Origin: Nocardia cerradoensis NBRC 101014
GTDB taxonomy: Bacteria; Actinomycetota; Actinomycetes; Mycobacteriales; Mycobacteriaceae
Length of the DNA: 43,634 nt
Assembly: GCF_000308535.1 (NCBI RefSeq)
Contig: NZ_BAFW01000383.1
Span: forward strand, 1-43,634
Direction of reading: 5' to 3'
Shown: piece by piece, positions 34,307 to 43,157 of the stretch
Layout of the letters: each line of letters begins with the position of its first letter
Position numbering within the stretch: position 1 is the first letter of the stretch
Notes under the pieces: model-generated
Databases searched by the model: none
Told to the model about the DNA's origin: nothing
The model's input: only the letters and a program-made list of their open reading frames with translations
Made by a program: the position numbers and the translations under genes

Positions 34307-34759
34307 GTGAGAGATTCCCAGGCAGACCCGAAGTCGTTTGCGCCACATGGTGCGACCGCCGTCACCGCGGCCATGACAGCGTTGACCGTAGGACTGCTCA
34401 GCGGCATCGCCGGAATCCTGTGGCTTCTCTACGTGGTCACCGGAATCGAGGATCAGGCCCGCGAATCGCCTACCGAGATCAGCCGATCCTCGGACCTGAT
34501 CGCCATGGGCGTCGTCGCACCTGTCATCGGGCTGGCCTGGATTGTCGGAGGATTCCTTCTGCTGATGTGCATGAAGACGGGCCGAGTCCTGTTGGTCCTC
34601 GCATCGGGAGTGGCGCTGGTCGCGAGCGTGGTGCAACTTGTCAACAGAGGCTTCGCCTTCTTGTACATTCCTCTCGCCGTGAGCCTGCTGATCCTCATCC
34701 TGTGCGCGGTTCCGGCAACCGGTCGCTGGATCGTATCCGAGCGACAGGAGCTCCGATGA
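34307..34759 (+). CDS. Four-helix membrane protein, unknown
   Basis: A 150-residue protein with four hydrophobic segments (about residues 22-45, 65-87, 92-110 and 118-138) and a short charged C-terminus. GTG 34307 lacks a strong ribosome site. It follows the DJ-1-like gene by 65 bases in the same direction. No family recognised. Confidence 0.65.
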   Translation: MRDSQADPKSFAPHGATAVTAAMTALTVGLLSGIAGILWLLYVVTGIEDQARESPTEISRSSDLIAMGVVAPVIGLAWIVGGFLLLMCMKTGRVLLVLASGVALVASVVQLVNRGFAFLYIPLAVSLLILILCAVPATGRWIVSERQELR

Positions 34760-34906
34760 CGCGGCGCGGCGCGGAGGATGGTGCGGGCTGCGAGTGACGG
34801 TCGCGGTGACCCGCCGTCGCGTCCGCGGTTGTGCGCCGAATCGTACTGGGACCCTATCGGTTTGGTGTGCGGGTCCGGCAGGTATCGCGGACCCGCACGG
34901 TGATCG

Positions 34907-36346
34907 CTAGCGCCCGGCGTGCACGGCCGGACGGCGGTCGGCCCACGGCATGGCTCGCTCGAGATCCCCGGCGAGCGCCAGTAGCGTGGCCTCGTCGCCG
35001 TGGCGGCCGGCGAACTGGATGCCGATCGGCAGCCCCGCCGCCGATTGGGCCAGCGGCAGCGAGATGGCGGGCATACCGGTGACGTTGAACAGCGCGGTGA
35101 AGCTGCCGTAGTCGAAAATTCGGTCGTACCATTCGCGGGCGCTCAGCGAGGCGTCGTCGGCATCGAGGTGACCCAGCGGGATCGGTGGCGCGCTGGTCGT
35201 GGGCGTCAGCAGGACGTCGTAGCGGGTGAGGAACCCCGCGACCGCGCGGGTGGTCTGGTTGAACACCCGGTCGGCGGCGTAGATGTCGAAGGCGGACAAC
35301 GTTTTTCCGTATTCGACGCACGCCAGCGTGGTCGCCTCCAGGTGCTCCCGGTTCGCCGGCACGCCCAGCTGCGCCGAGGCACCCAGGACGGCGTCGGCGA
35401 GGAAACTGCACCACGCGTCGAGGTTGGCCTTGTCGAAGGCCACCACATCGAGCTCGGGCGCGGCCTCCTCGACGACGTGCCCCATCTCGGCCAACCGTTC
35501 GGCCACGTGGGTCACCGCGGCCACGCACTCCGGGTCGACCGCGCGACCGGCGTCCATCGGGGTCGCGGTGACGGCGATTCGTAGTGGCCGGGAACCGGCG
35601 GCGGCGTGTTCGGCGTAGCTGCGCACCGGGCCGGGCAGCAGGTAGCGGTCGCCGGGTTCGGCGCCGTGCACCGCGTCGAGCAGCCGCGCGCTGTCGCGCA
35701 CGGTGCGGGTGACGGCGAATTCGATGCCGAGCCCCAGCAGCGGGTCGGCGAAGTCCGGGCCGGGCGTGGTCCGTCCACGGCTCGGCTTGAGACCGACCGC
35801 ACCGCACGCGGCGGCGGGGATGCGGATCGAGCCGCCGCCGTCGTTGGCGTGTGCCATCGGCAGCGCGCCGCTGACGACCAGCGCCGCCGAGGCGCCGCTG
35901 GAACCGCCGGGGCTGCGGTCGGTGGCCCAGGGATTGCGGCTCGGTCCGCCGTAGGCGAGAGCTTCGGTGGTGGCGTTGAACCCGAACTCCGGGCTGCGGG
36001 TGATCGCGCCGATCGCCAGGCCCGCGCGGCGGAATCGCGCCACCAGGTGGGTGTCCTCCGGGTGGGTGACACCCGCACCGAACAGCCTGCTGCCGCTGCG
36101 GCTCGGCACTCCGCCCGCGTGTGCGATGAGGTCCTTGAGTGCGAACGGCACACCGGCGAACGGACCGGACTCGTCGTAGTCGAGCGGTGTGTCGAAGCGC
36201 TCGCCCGCCACGGCGGCCAGTTCGGGTTCGACCGCGTCCAGGGCGGTCGCGGCGGCCGTCCAGACCTCGGACGCGCTGACCTGACCGTCGCGGATCAGCT
36301 CCGCCAGACCGGTGGCGTCGTGCGCGGCGTATTCGGCGACATCCAT
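34907..36346 (-). CDS. Amidase signature family enzyme
   Basis: A 479-residue amidase. The Ser-cisSer-Lys triad is visible: Lys in PFALKDLIA, cis-Ser in NDGGGSIRIPA, nucleophile Ser in DRSPGGSSGASAALV. Length and layout are usual for the family, which hydrolyses amides such as aryl-alkyl amides or peptides. ATG 36346 has GAGGAG upstream. It is divergent from the LuxR-type gene, a likely regulator. Confidence 0.92.
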   Translation of the reverse strand: MDVAEYAAHDATGLAELIRDGQVSASEVWTAAATALDAVEPELAAVAGERFDTPLDYDESGPFAGVPFALKDLIAHAGGVPSRSGSRLFGAGVTHPEDTHLVARFRRAGLAIGAITRSPEFGFNATTEALAYGGPSRNPWATDRSPGGSSGASAALVVSGALPMAHANDGGGSIRIPAAACGAVGLKPSRGRTTPGPDFADPLLGLGIEFAVTRTVRDSARLLDAVHGAEPGDRYLLPGPVRSYAEHAAAGSRPLRIAVTATPMDAGRAVDPECVAAVTHVAERLAEMGHVVEEAAPELDVVAFDKANLDAWCSFLADAVLGASAQLGVPANREHLEATTLACVEYGKTLSAFDIYAADRVFNQTTRAVAGFLTRYDVLLTPTTSAPPIPLGHLDADDASLSAREWYDRIFDYGSFTALFNVTGMPAISLPLAQSAAGLPIGIQFAGRHGDEATLLALAGDLERAMPWADRRPAVHAGR

Positions 36347-36420
36347 GCGATTTTCTCCTCGTGCTTCGCGGGCAGGATGGGCGAAGAGTAGGAGCGAATA
36401 TCACGGCGCGTATCGGCAGA

Positions 36421-36436
36421 ATTGCGGAGGCGCAAT
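36421..36436. promoter_or_regulatory. Palindrome ATTGCG-GAGG-CGCAAT between amidase and LuxR genes
   Basis: A perfect six-base-arm inverted repeat in the 128-base divergent gap. The size suits a LuxR/NarL-type dimer site and it could serve both promoters. Confidence 0.4.
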
Positions 36437-36474
36437 CGCGGACAAGTCGCTAGCCGCGCACCTACCATGACCGC

Positions 36475-37419
36475 ATGAGCGAGTCGGCGGTGCGTGCGCG
36501 TCTCGCCGCCGCGCTCGAACTCCGGGACACGGCGGCCGGGTCACCCGGGGGCGAACCCCTCAAACAGCAGACCGCACGTCTGCTGTTCGCGCTGCGCCGA
36601 GTGGTGCCCTACGACCACGCCGCGCTGTCGATCCCGGACCCGGTGACCGGCGAGCACACCACCTATTCCAACTTCGGCTACAGCACCCCGACGCTGGATC
36701 TGATCAACGACGCCATGCCGGACATGGAGCTGTACGGCGAACTCCGCGAGACCAGGCTCCCGGTACTGCTGCACGACGTGGACCGGCGGCGACGGCGCGG
36801 CGTCGTCTTCGACATCATCCGGCGCAACGGCTTTCGCGACGGGCTCAGCCACTGCCTCTACTCGCCGCACGGCCGCTACCTCGGCTTGCTGAACCTGAGC
36901 ACCTACACCCCGCTCGACGAGCACACCCTGCCGCTGACCACGCTGGTCTCCGACGCGCTCGCCGCCGCGGTCGACCCACTGCGCCCGGCGAACGGCGGCG
37001 CCATCGCGATCGGCGCGGGGGAGGACGCCCTGCTCATCGATCTCGACGGCACTCCACGCCCGTTGACCGCGGGCGCCCGCACCGACCTGGCCGCCGCCCT
37101 GATCGGGCTCGACCCGCCCGCTGCGGTGACGGTGATCCACGGCGCGCACGTGCACGAGGTCCGCCTGGACGCGGTGCGCGGCGGCACCCTCATCCGGCAC
37201 CGACCCGTGCCGCCGCCCGCCGGACTGACGCTGCGAGAACTCGAGGTGCTGGAACTGCTTTCGCACGGCGCGGCCAACACCGAGATCGCCCGCACCCTGC
37301 GGATCGGCGCATCGACGGTCGCCACCCACGTGGAGGCGATCCTGCGCCGCACGGGATCGTCCAACCGGACCGCCGCGGCCGTCTACGCGACACGCATCGG
37401 GCTGTGCCGTTCCGCGTGA
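36475..37419 (+). CDS. LuxR family transcriptional regulator with GAF-like sensor
   Basis: A 314-residue protein. Residues 30-160 resemble a GAF or autoinducer-binding-like sensor (RRVVPYDHAALSIPDPVTGE; GLSHCLYSPHGRYLGLLNLS). The C-terminal 65 residues are a LuxR helix-turn-helix (LTLRELEVLELLSHGAANTE, then IARTLRIGASTVATHVEAIL). ATG 36475 has no clear ribosome site, so a leaderless transcript is possible. Divergent from the amidase gene. Confidence 0.9.
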   Translation: MSESAVRARLAAALELRDTAAGSPGGEPLKQQTARLLFALRRVVPYDHAALSIPDPVTGEHTTYSNFGYSTPTLDLINDAMPDMELYGELRETRLPVLLHDVDRRRRRGVVFDIIRRNGFRDGLSHCLYSPHGRYLGLLNLSTYTPLDEHTLPLTTLVSDALAAAVDPLRPANGGAIAIGAGEDALLIDLDGTPRPLTAGARTDLAAALIGLDPPAAVTVIHGAHVHEVRLDAVRGGTLIRHRPVPPPAGLTLRELEVLELLSHGAANTEIARTLRIGASTVATHVEAILRRTGSSNRTAAAVYATRIGLCRSA

Positions 37420-37567
37420 CGCCGGCAACCGCTGGTACGTAGCGCATTTCCGCGCGTGGGAATCGCGTGGGCGGCGGCTGGATCTACTCTCGTCGCGTCG
37501 ATCGAGCGGCCGCTACGTCCACGAATTCCGCGCCCGGACCCAGCGGCCGGGCTATGAGGAGTTCGCG

Positions 37568-38599
37568 GTGACCCGAGGCGATGTTCATCTGTGTGGCAGT
37601 GTGCCGCTGCCGGATGCGGAGGCCGTATTCGGTGCGGCCGCGCGGCGGCTGGGACCGTGGCTCAGCCGCATTCCCGACGGTGAGACCGGCGAGCGGGACA
37701 ATTTCACGGTCTGGCAGTTGCCGCGCATGGGCGCGCATCCGGATCTGGAGACGGTGCCGCCGCCGAGCCCGGAATACGGTCCCAGTGAGCGGGTGCGGCC
37801 CAAACCGGGCGTGGATCCCGCGTCGATCGATTTCGGTGAGCTGGGTTACGCGCAGGCAGCGCTCGAGTCCTGGGGTGTGTTCCGCAAGCTGCGCGAACGC
37901 GGCGATATCGATGCCGGGGTGCGGTTCCAGGTCTGCCTGCCCACCCCGATCTCGGTGGTCGGCGCCTTCGTCGGCGATCCGCAGGACATTCTCGAACAGC
38001 GCTACGAGGCGGCTCTGCTCGCCGAACTCGGCCGCATCGCCGCGGCGATCCCGCACACCGATCTCGCGGTGCAGTGGGACTGCCCGGTCGAGTTCGCCAT
38101 CTTCGAGGGGGTGTTCCCGTCCTGGTTCGGCGCCGACGACGAGACTCGGCTGAGTGAGATCGTGGCACGGCTCGTGCGCCTCGGCGCGGCCGTGCCGGGA
38201 AACATCGAACTCGGATATCACTTGTGCTACGGCGATTTCGGGCATCGTCACTTCGCCGAGCCCGCCGACACCGGTCGCATGGTGGCGGTGCTGTCCGGTG
38301 TGCTGGCGGCGCTGCCGCGCCGGGTCGATTGGGTGCATATGCCGGTTCCGCGCTCGCGCGCGGACCGTGCGTACTTCGCGCCGCTGGCCGGGCTGCACCT
38401 GCCGCCGCAGACCCGGCTGTACCTCGGACTGGTGCACGCCACCGACGGCCGCGACGGGGCCCTGCGCCGCATTCGCGGCGCCCGGGAAATCGTCGACGGC
38501 TTCGGTATCGCCACCGAATGCGGATTCGGCCGCCGGCCCGCCGAACACATCCCGGATCTATTGGATCTGCATGCCGAAGTGGCGGCCATGCTGTCGTGA
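37568..38599 (+). CDS. MetE/UROD-fold protein, function unknown
   Basis: A 343-residue TIM-barrel-like protein. DGETGERDNFTVWQ, LGYHLCYGDFGHRHF and ATECGFGRRPAEH resemble the zinc-binding region of cobalamin-independent methionine synthase relatives, with His and Cys in the right type of motif, but it is far shorter than MetE (about 750) and lacks its N-terminal half. Perhaps a methyltransferase for a small thiol. GTG 37568 has GAGGAG six bases upstream. Stands alone. Confidence 0.7.
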   Translation: MTRGDVHLCGSVPLPDAEAVFGAAARRLGPWLSRIPDGETGERDNFTVWQLPRMGAHPDLETVPPPSPEYGPSERVRPKPGVDPASIDFGELGYAQAALESWGVFRKLRERGDIDAGVRFQVCLPTPISVVGAFVGDPQDILEQRYEAALLAELGRIAAAIPHTDLAVQWDCPVEFAIFEGVFPSWFGADDETRLSEIVARLVRLGAAVPGNIELGYHLCYGDFGHRHFAEPADTGRMVAVLSGVLAALPRRVDWVHMPVPRSRADRAYFAPLAGLHLPPQTRLYLGLVHATDGRDGALRRIRGAREIVDGFGIATECGFGRRPAEHIPDLLDLHAEVAAMLS

Positions 38600-38669
38600 G
38601 ACCGGTGAACTCGGAGTGGACGGTGAAGGGGGCCTGCTGGTCCGAGTGACAGCGGGATGCCCCGGCCGA

Positions 38670-39038
38670 CTAGCCCCAGTTGGCAGCGAGGGTGAGGCAG
38701 AACGGGTGGCCACTCGGATCGAGCAGCACCCGCCAGGTCTCACCGGGCTGAAACTCCGGCACCGTGGCACCCAGTTCGACCAGTTGTTTACTGGCGATCT
38801 CGAGGTCGTCGACCGCCAAATCCAGATGGAACTGTTTGGTGCCCTTCTCGTTCGGCCAGGTCGGAGCCTGATAGTCCGGGATAGTGCCGAATCCCAGCGC
38901 GTGATCCGGACCGGTGAGCATGGCGTACTCGTCCTGCGCGTGCGTGATTTTCCAACCGAGCGCCGCCGCCCAGAACTCCGCGTCTCGCCGCGCGTCGGCA
39001 CTGTCCAGAGTGAGCATTTTCAACGTGGCAACCGCCAT
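38670..39038 (-). CDS. VOC (glyoxalase-like) family protein
   Basis: A 122-residue single-domain protein with two beta-alpha-beta-beta-beta modules: LKMLTLDSADARRDAEFWAA starts the first, FHLDLAVDDLEIASKQLVEL the second, and VLLDPSGHPFCL is the end strand. Members bind metals, or small toxic compounds as resistance proteins. ATG 39038 follows GAGAGGAA. Confidence 0.87.
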   Translation of the reverse strand: MAVATLKMLTLDSADARRDAEFWAAALGWKITHAQDEYAMLTGPDHALGFGTIPDYQAPTWPNEKGTKQFHLDLAVDDLEIASKQLVELGATVPEFQPGETWRVLLDPSGHPFCLTLAANWG

Positions 39039-39247
39039 GGGTTTTCCTCTCAGCTACACGATTACTGTCAGTCAGCCTGCACCACCGGCACCGCGCGGGA
39101 TTGGAGAAACGCGACACCGGCCCCTGCCGGATACCGGCCGCCGTCAGCGGTTCGCCGAGGCCGACGCGCCGAAGGTGTACGCCGGATCCCTCGCGACGTC
39201 CGCGGGCGAGCAAACGGTTCACCCCACGTGGACAACTGCGCCCGTTC

Positions 39248-39748
39248 TCACATGCTCGCGAGGCCACCAGCCCAGGTGCGCATACCCGCCGGGCCGTCAC
39301 CAGCGGCATAGGCGGCGAACTGTGCGCGGGCTTCGCCTGATCGGATGCCGCCCCTGATCTCGCGGGGTTTCGCGAAGTATGGAAGCTCCTGCGGGGGCAA
39401 CCACGATTCCACCAGCGCGGCAGCACCATCGTTCGGCGACGGGAGTGCGAACCATACTCTGCGAACGCCCAACGTGATGGCCGCACCCATGCACATCAAG
39501 CAGGGCTCGAGATTCACTGCGAGGGTGAGTGTTCCGTTCGGTCGGGTGAACCCCAGCGCTTCGTCGGCCTGCTGCATCGCGAGAAGATCGGCATGCACGA
39601 TCCGTCGGCCCTGTGCCTTTTCCTGGGTGTGAGCGCGCCCCAGTACCTGCTCGTCATCGAACACCACCGCACCGATCGGCATCTCACCCGCGGCCAATCC
39701 CTCGTCCGCGACCGACAATGCGAGTCCCACAGCGTCATACGGCTCCAT
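39248..39748 (-). CDS. Nucleoside/cytidine deaminase-like protein with HAD motif
   Basis: A 166-residue deaminase-fold protein. Zinc ligands appear as IVHADLLAM and EPCLMCMGAAI. In typical deaminases the first motif is HAE, with Glu as proton shuttle; here Asp stands in its place. The rest, including PIGAVVFDDEQVLGRAH, is like TadA/guanine deaminase relatives. ATG 39748 or GTG 39754 may start it. Activity with Asp would be altered or the substrate different. Confidence 0.85.
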   Translation of the reverse strand: MEPYDAVGLALSVADEGLAAGEMPIGAVVFDDEQVLGRAHTQEKAQGRRIVHADLLAMQQADEALGFTRPNGTLTLAVNLEPCLMCMGAAITLGVRRVWFALPSPNDGAAALVESWLPPQELPYFAKPREIRGGIRSGEARAQFAAYAAGDGPAGMRTWAGGLASM

Positions 39749-39886
39749 CACCACCGCGACTGTAAGCGTTCTCGGAACGTCGTGTCCGCCACACTCCCTT
39801 CCTGTCGGTCGCGGTCGGCTCTGGTCGAGAGCCGTACCGAATCGTCAGCAGGCGCGGGCTCCCGCAGGCCCCGGACCGATCTCCGT

Positions 39887-39925
39887 GTCAGTAGCCGCGT
39901 CAGGTCGCCGTCAGTGTGCTGTCAG
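39887..39925. promoter_or_regulatory. Four GTCAG repeats at one-helical-turn spacing
   Basis: GTCAG starts at 39887, 39899, 39910 and 39921, i.e. steps of 12, 11 and 11 bases, with another copy at 39844. Such phased direct repeats are typical for OmpR/PhoB-type and SARP activators. They lie about 100 bases before the gene at 40021 in the gap with the divergent deaminase gene. Confidence 0.45.
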
Positions 39926-40020
39926 CGCGGCCGGACACAGTAGGTCCATCGAACACCACGGCCCCCGACCATCAACCCGGTGACGGGGAACTGCCACAAC
40001 AGATTTCGAAGGAGACCACC

Positions 40021-40422
40021 ATGTCCGCCACCCTCGCCCTGACCGCCCAGGACCAGCTCACCTTGCGCACCGCCGCCTACGGCGCGGTCTCGCTGCTGGC
40101 CGCCGGATCGAGCAAGCCCCACACGGCCGCCACCGCGGGATCGACGGCGCTGCTGTCGGCGACCGGCACGGTCGGACACGTCCTCGCGGCAAAGTCCAGG
40201 GACATCAAGCTGGCTGGGAAGTCCGTCGCCGAACTCGCCGATCAGGTACTGCCCGCCCTCACGGCCGCAGTGACCCTGCTCGAACAGTCCGACCCCGCCG
40301 AAGCCGACAACTTCCGCACCACCGTGCAAATCGCGATCGAGGCCGCCACCACCGAGGTCCGCCCCGGCCCCGTCACCACCGAAATGATCCGCAAGATCAC
40401 CGCCGCCATGCACGCTGGGTAA
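40021..40422 (+). CDS. Hypothetical alanine-rich helical protein, 133 residues
   Basis: ATG 40021 has AAGGAG seven bases upstream. The protein is soluble, helical and Ala/Thr-rich (TLALTAQDQLTLRTAAYGAV; MIRKITAAMHAG at the end), with no signal peptide. I do not recognise a family. Phased GTCAG repeats in its upstream region suggest regulated expression. Confidence 0.7.
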   Translation: MSATLALTAQDQLTLRTAAYGAVSLLAAGSSKPHTAATAGSTALLSATGTVGHVLAAKSRDIKLAGKSVAELADQVLPALTAAVTLLEQSDPAEADNFRTTVQIAIEAATTEVRPGPVTTEMIRKITAAMHAG

Positions 40423-40545
40423 GACGCTTACGAGTGCTCGCCAATACAAACGCCTCCAGGTGACACCTTGCGGGTCGGAGTGTGAAGATCGGCCGAGTGC
40501 GAACGGCCTGGCGCGGGTAGGACGCCGGCTGGCAAGGTGTTGCTC

Positions 40546-40905
40546 ATGGACAACTTGCGGGACGCCGAGCGCCGACTCCAGACCGCGCAGCTCGCCGGCG
40601 ACGTCGAGGCGCTGGATCGACTACTGGATGATCGGCTCATCTTCACCTTCGGTGCCAACGTTCAGACCAAGGCGGACGATCTGGAGCTGCACCGCACTCG
40701 AGCGCAGGTAGTGACGAAGGTGGCCGAGGAGGAGTTGACCGTGCTCACCGACGGGCGTACCGGGGTGACGTGGTTTCTCGGCACCATCGAAGGGACCGTC
40801 TCCGGGACGCCGTTCGCGGCCAGGATGCGCTACACCCGTACGTGGCTGTACGACGAGACGCACGGTTGGCGAATCATCGCCGTGCACGCCAGCACGGCCG
40901 ATTGA
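40546..40905 (+). CDS. NTF2/SnoaL-like (DUF4440-type) protein
   Basis: A 119-residue cone-shaped-fold protein: LRDAERRLQTAQLAGDVEAL, then LLDDRLIFTFGAN, and the terminal strand pair RYTRTWLYDETHGWRIIAVH are typical of DUF4440-like proteins. These serve as isomerases, dehydratases or binding proteins. ATG 40546 follows AAGGTG. Confidence 0.82.
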   Translation: MDNLRDAERRLQTAQLAGDVEALDRLLDDRLIFTFGANVQTKADDLELHRTRAQVVTKVAEEELTVLTDGRTGVTWFLGTIEGTVSGTPFAARMRYTRTWLYDETHGWRIIAVHASTAD

Positions 40906-41087
40906 CGCAGCCGACACGTTGTCCGGCGACCGGCCGGCTACACGGCAAACGGCGGGTTCGGCGGGGCAGCACCGACATATCCAGGCGTTCCTCGGGCCGG
41001 CCGCGTGGTCGCCGGCGTCGTTAACGCCGCAAGGGTAGGTGATCGATTGTCGAGCGACAGTAAAGGAATGTGGGAGAGGGGAAACGA

Positions 41088-41453
41088 ATGAACACGACGG
41101 CAACTGTCGCGGCGCGGGCTGTGGTCGCCGCGGCTGTGGTTTCAGGTTTCGCCGGCTTCCTCGGATCCGGTGTGGCTCGAGCCGCGCCGCAGGACTGTGC
41201 GGTTTCGCGGGATCTCGTCGGTGCGACGGCGACGTGCTACGACGACGGCCCCCCTGGCCGGGAGTACGCGCTGATCGTCGAGTGTTTCGGTCTGCACGGC
41301 ATCCCCAACGCATTTCCGTTGATGGCTGTCGGCCCCTACCTGGGATCGTGGAATGGTTCCTTCGGCCCGTCCGGGCAGGGCACGGCCTCCTGCCTGGGGC
41401 CGACGAGTATCGGGACCGCTACGAACGCTTACGTGAAGATCTATCGGGATTGA
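41088..41453 (+). CDS. Small secreted protein, 121 residues
   Basis: A signal peptide (AVVAAAVVSGFAGFLGSG, cleavage near RAAP) and a mature part of about 88 residues with four cysteines (DCAVSRD, ATCYDD, VECFGL, ASCLGP), probably two disulfides. ATG 41088 follows GAGAGGGG. No family recognised. Confidence 0.7.
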   Translation: MNTTATVAARAVVAAAVVSGFAGFLGSGVARAAPQDCAVSRDLVGATATCYDDGPPGREYALIVECFGLHGIPNAFPLMAVGPYLGSWNGSFGPSGQGTASCLGPTSIGTATNAYVKIYRD

Positions 41454-41605
41454 TCGCCGCAGTATGTGGCGGCGGGCTCACGGCACACCCGGCCGGCGCG
41501 ATCGAAACGCACTCCGCAACGCCAAAGGGATTGTGTCGTAGGCCGACTCGTTCGCTGCTGAGCAGGTGTGGTACGACGAGGAGTCCGCCGAGGAAGGGAG
41601 GCCCA

Positions 41606-42727
41606 GTGGCCGCCGAGCCGTTCGAAGTCAGCGTCACCGAAGCCGAGATCGCGGATCTGCGTGAACGGTTGCGACGGACGCGGTGGCCCGAGCCCGAGCC
41701 GGTGGACGACTGGTCACAGGGTTTGCCGCTGGCTTATGCGCAAGAGCTGTGCCGCAGCTGGGCCGAGGACTACGACTTCGGGTTCGCCGAGCGGCTGAAC
41801 GTTTTTCCGCAATATCGCGACACGATCGACGGGCTGGGCATCCACTTCCTGCACGTCCGCTCGCCCGAGCCGGATGCGTTCCCGCTGGTGCTCACGCACG
41901 GGTGGCCGGGTTCGGTGCTCGAGTTCCTGGAAGTTCTGGGCCCGCTGACCGACCCGCGCGCGCACGGTGGGGATCCGGCGGACGCGTTCCATGTCGTCGC
42001 GCCGTCGTTGCCCGGGTACGGCTGGAGTGACAAGCCGTCGACGACCGGGTGGGGCGTCGATCGCATCGCGCGCGCCTGGGACACGTTGATGGTTTCGCTG
42101 GGTTACGAGCGGTACGGCGCGCAGGGCGGTGACTGGGGTTCGGCGGTGTCCGGCGCGCTGGGCGAGGTCGCGCCCGAGCGGGTCGCCGGCGTGCATCTGA
42201 ACATGGGATCCGTGGCGGCGGGCACGTTCGACGATCCGACGCCTGCGGAGCTGGCGAACCTGAAGGCCGCCAAGGAGTTCCGGCGCACCGGTCGGGGATA
42301 CTCGGCGATCCAGGCGACCCGGCCGCAGACGCTCGGCTACGGCCTCACCGACTCCCCGGCGGGCCAGGCCACATGGATCGCCGAGAAGTTCTGGGCCTGG
42401 ACGGACAACAACGGTCATCCCGAGGACGCGGTGTCGCGGCAGCAGATCCTCGATGAGATCTCGGTCTACTGGTTCACCGCGTCGGCCACGTCGTCGGCCC
42501 GCCTGTATTGGGAGAGCTTCGCCGCCTTCCGCGACAAGGTCACCGCGCCGTCCGGGTTGTCGGTCTACCCGCGCGACCTGACCCGCCCGTCGCGGCGTGA
42601 GGCCGAGCTACGGTTCACCGACCTGCGCTGGTTCGAGGAACTCCCGCGAGGTGGCCACTTCGCCGCGCTGGAGCAGCCGGAGTCGCTGGTCGAGCAGGTG
42701 CGCGGGTTCTTCCGCCTCTTTCGCTGA
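41606..42727 (+). CDS. Epoxide hydrolase (alpha/beta hydrolase, EHN domain)
   Basis: A 373-residue epoxide hydrolase. The N-terminal EHN segment reads FEVSVTEAEIADLRERLRRT and WPEPEPVDDWSQG; the catalytic domain has LTHGWPGSVLEFLE (oxyanion), GAQGGDWGSAVSG with the nucleophile Asp, and RGGHFAALEQPE with the His. It opens epoxides to diols. GTG 41606 has GGGAGG upstream; the frame extends further but that part overlaps the secreted-protein gene. Confidence 0.92.
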   Translation: MAAEPFEVSVTEAEIADLRERLRRTRWPEPEPVDDWSQGLPLAYAQELCRSWAEDYDFGFAERLNVFPQYRDTIDGLGIHFLHVRSPEPDAFPLVLTHGWPGSVLEFLEVLGPLTDPRAHGGDPADAFHVVAPSLPGYGWSDKPSTTGWGVDRIARAWDTLMVSLGYERYGAQGGDWGSAVSGALGEVAPERVAGVHLNMGSVAAGTFDDPTPAELANLKAAKEFRRTGRGYSAIQATRPQTLGYGLTDSPAGQATWIAEKFWAWTDNNGHPEDAVSRQQILDEISVYWFTASATSSARLYWESFAAFRDKVTAPSGLSVYPRDLTRPSRREAELRFTDLRWFEELPRGGHFAALEQPESLVEQVRGFFRLFR

Positions 42728-42843
42728 CGGTCCGTCCCAACCCACCACAGCCGGCCCAGCGCACCAGCATCTCAGGAGCGCGCCGCGAGGGGCGATGATT
42801 CTCCGATGGATATCGTCGAGTCGCTGCGGCGAGCCTGCGCGGC

Positions 42844-43152
42844 TTACGGGCATTTCAGGGTTTGGCATGCCTGGATGAAGTGATCACGCCGGACGTCTCT
42901 GCCATTGGAACCGCCGTTGATGATCCGCGAGACGGGATCGATGCTCGCGGAGCCTCGAGGATGTGCGTTGTCGGCGACGGCGTTGAGGTTGTTCCAGTAC
43001 CACGCTGCCGTGGCGAACGCGTACTTCGGATCCGCCACCAGCTCGGGGTGATTGACGAAGTCGACACCGAGCGCGCCGAACTCGACGTACTGACGCCCCG
43101 TGGTGGTGACGGTGTCCGCAACGCCCAGCCGCGAAGGTGCTATGAACGCCAC
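42844..43152 (-). pseudogene. C-terminal remnant of a family 19 chitinase-like hydrolase
   Basis: The frame reads ALGVDFVNHPELVADPKYAF, then ATAAWYWNNLNAVADN and RIINGGSNG, as in the last third of GH19 chitinases and endolysins. The catalytic glutamates and the N-terminal two thirds are absent, and there is no ribosome site. It starts six bases after the HEAT-like gene stops. Confidence 0.6.
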
Positions 43153-43157
43153 GCCCG

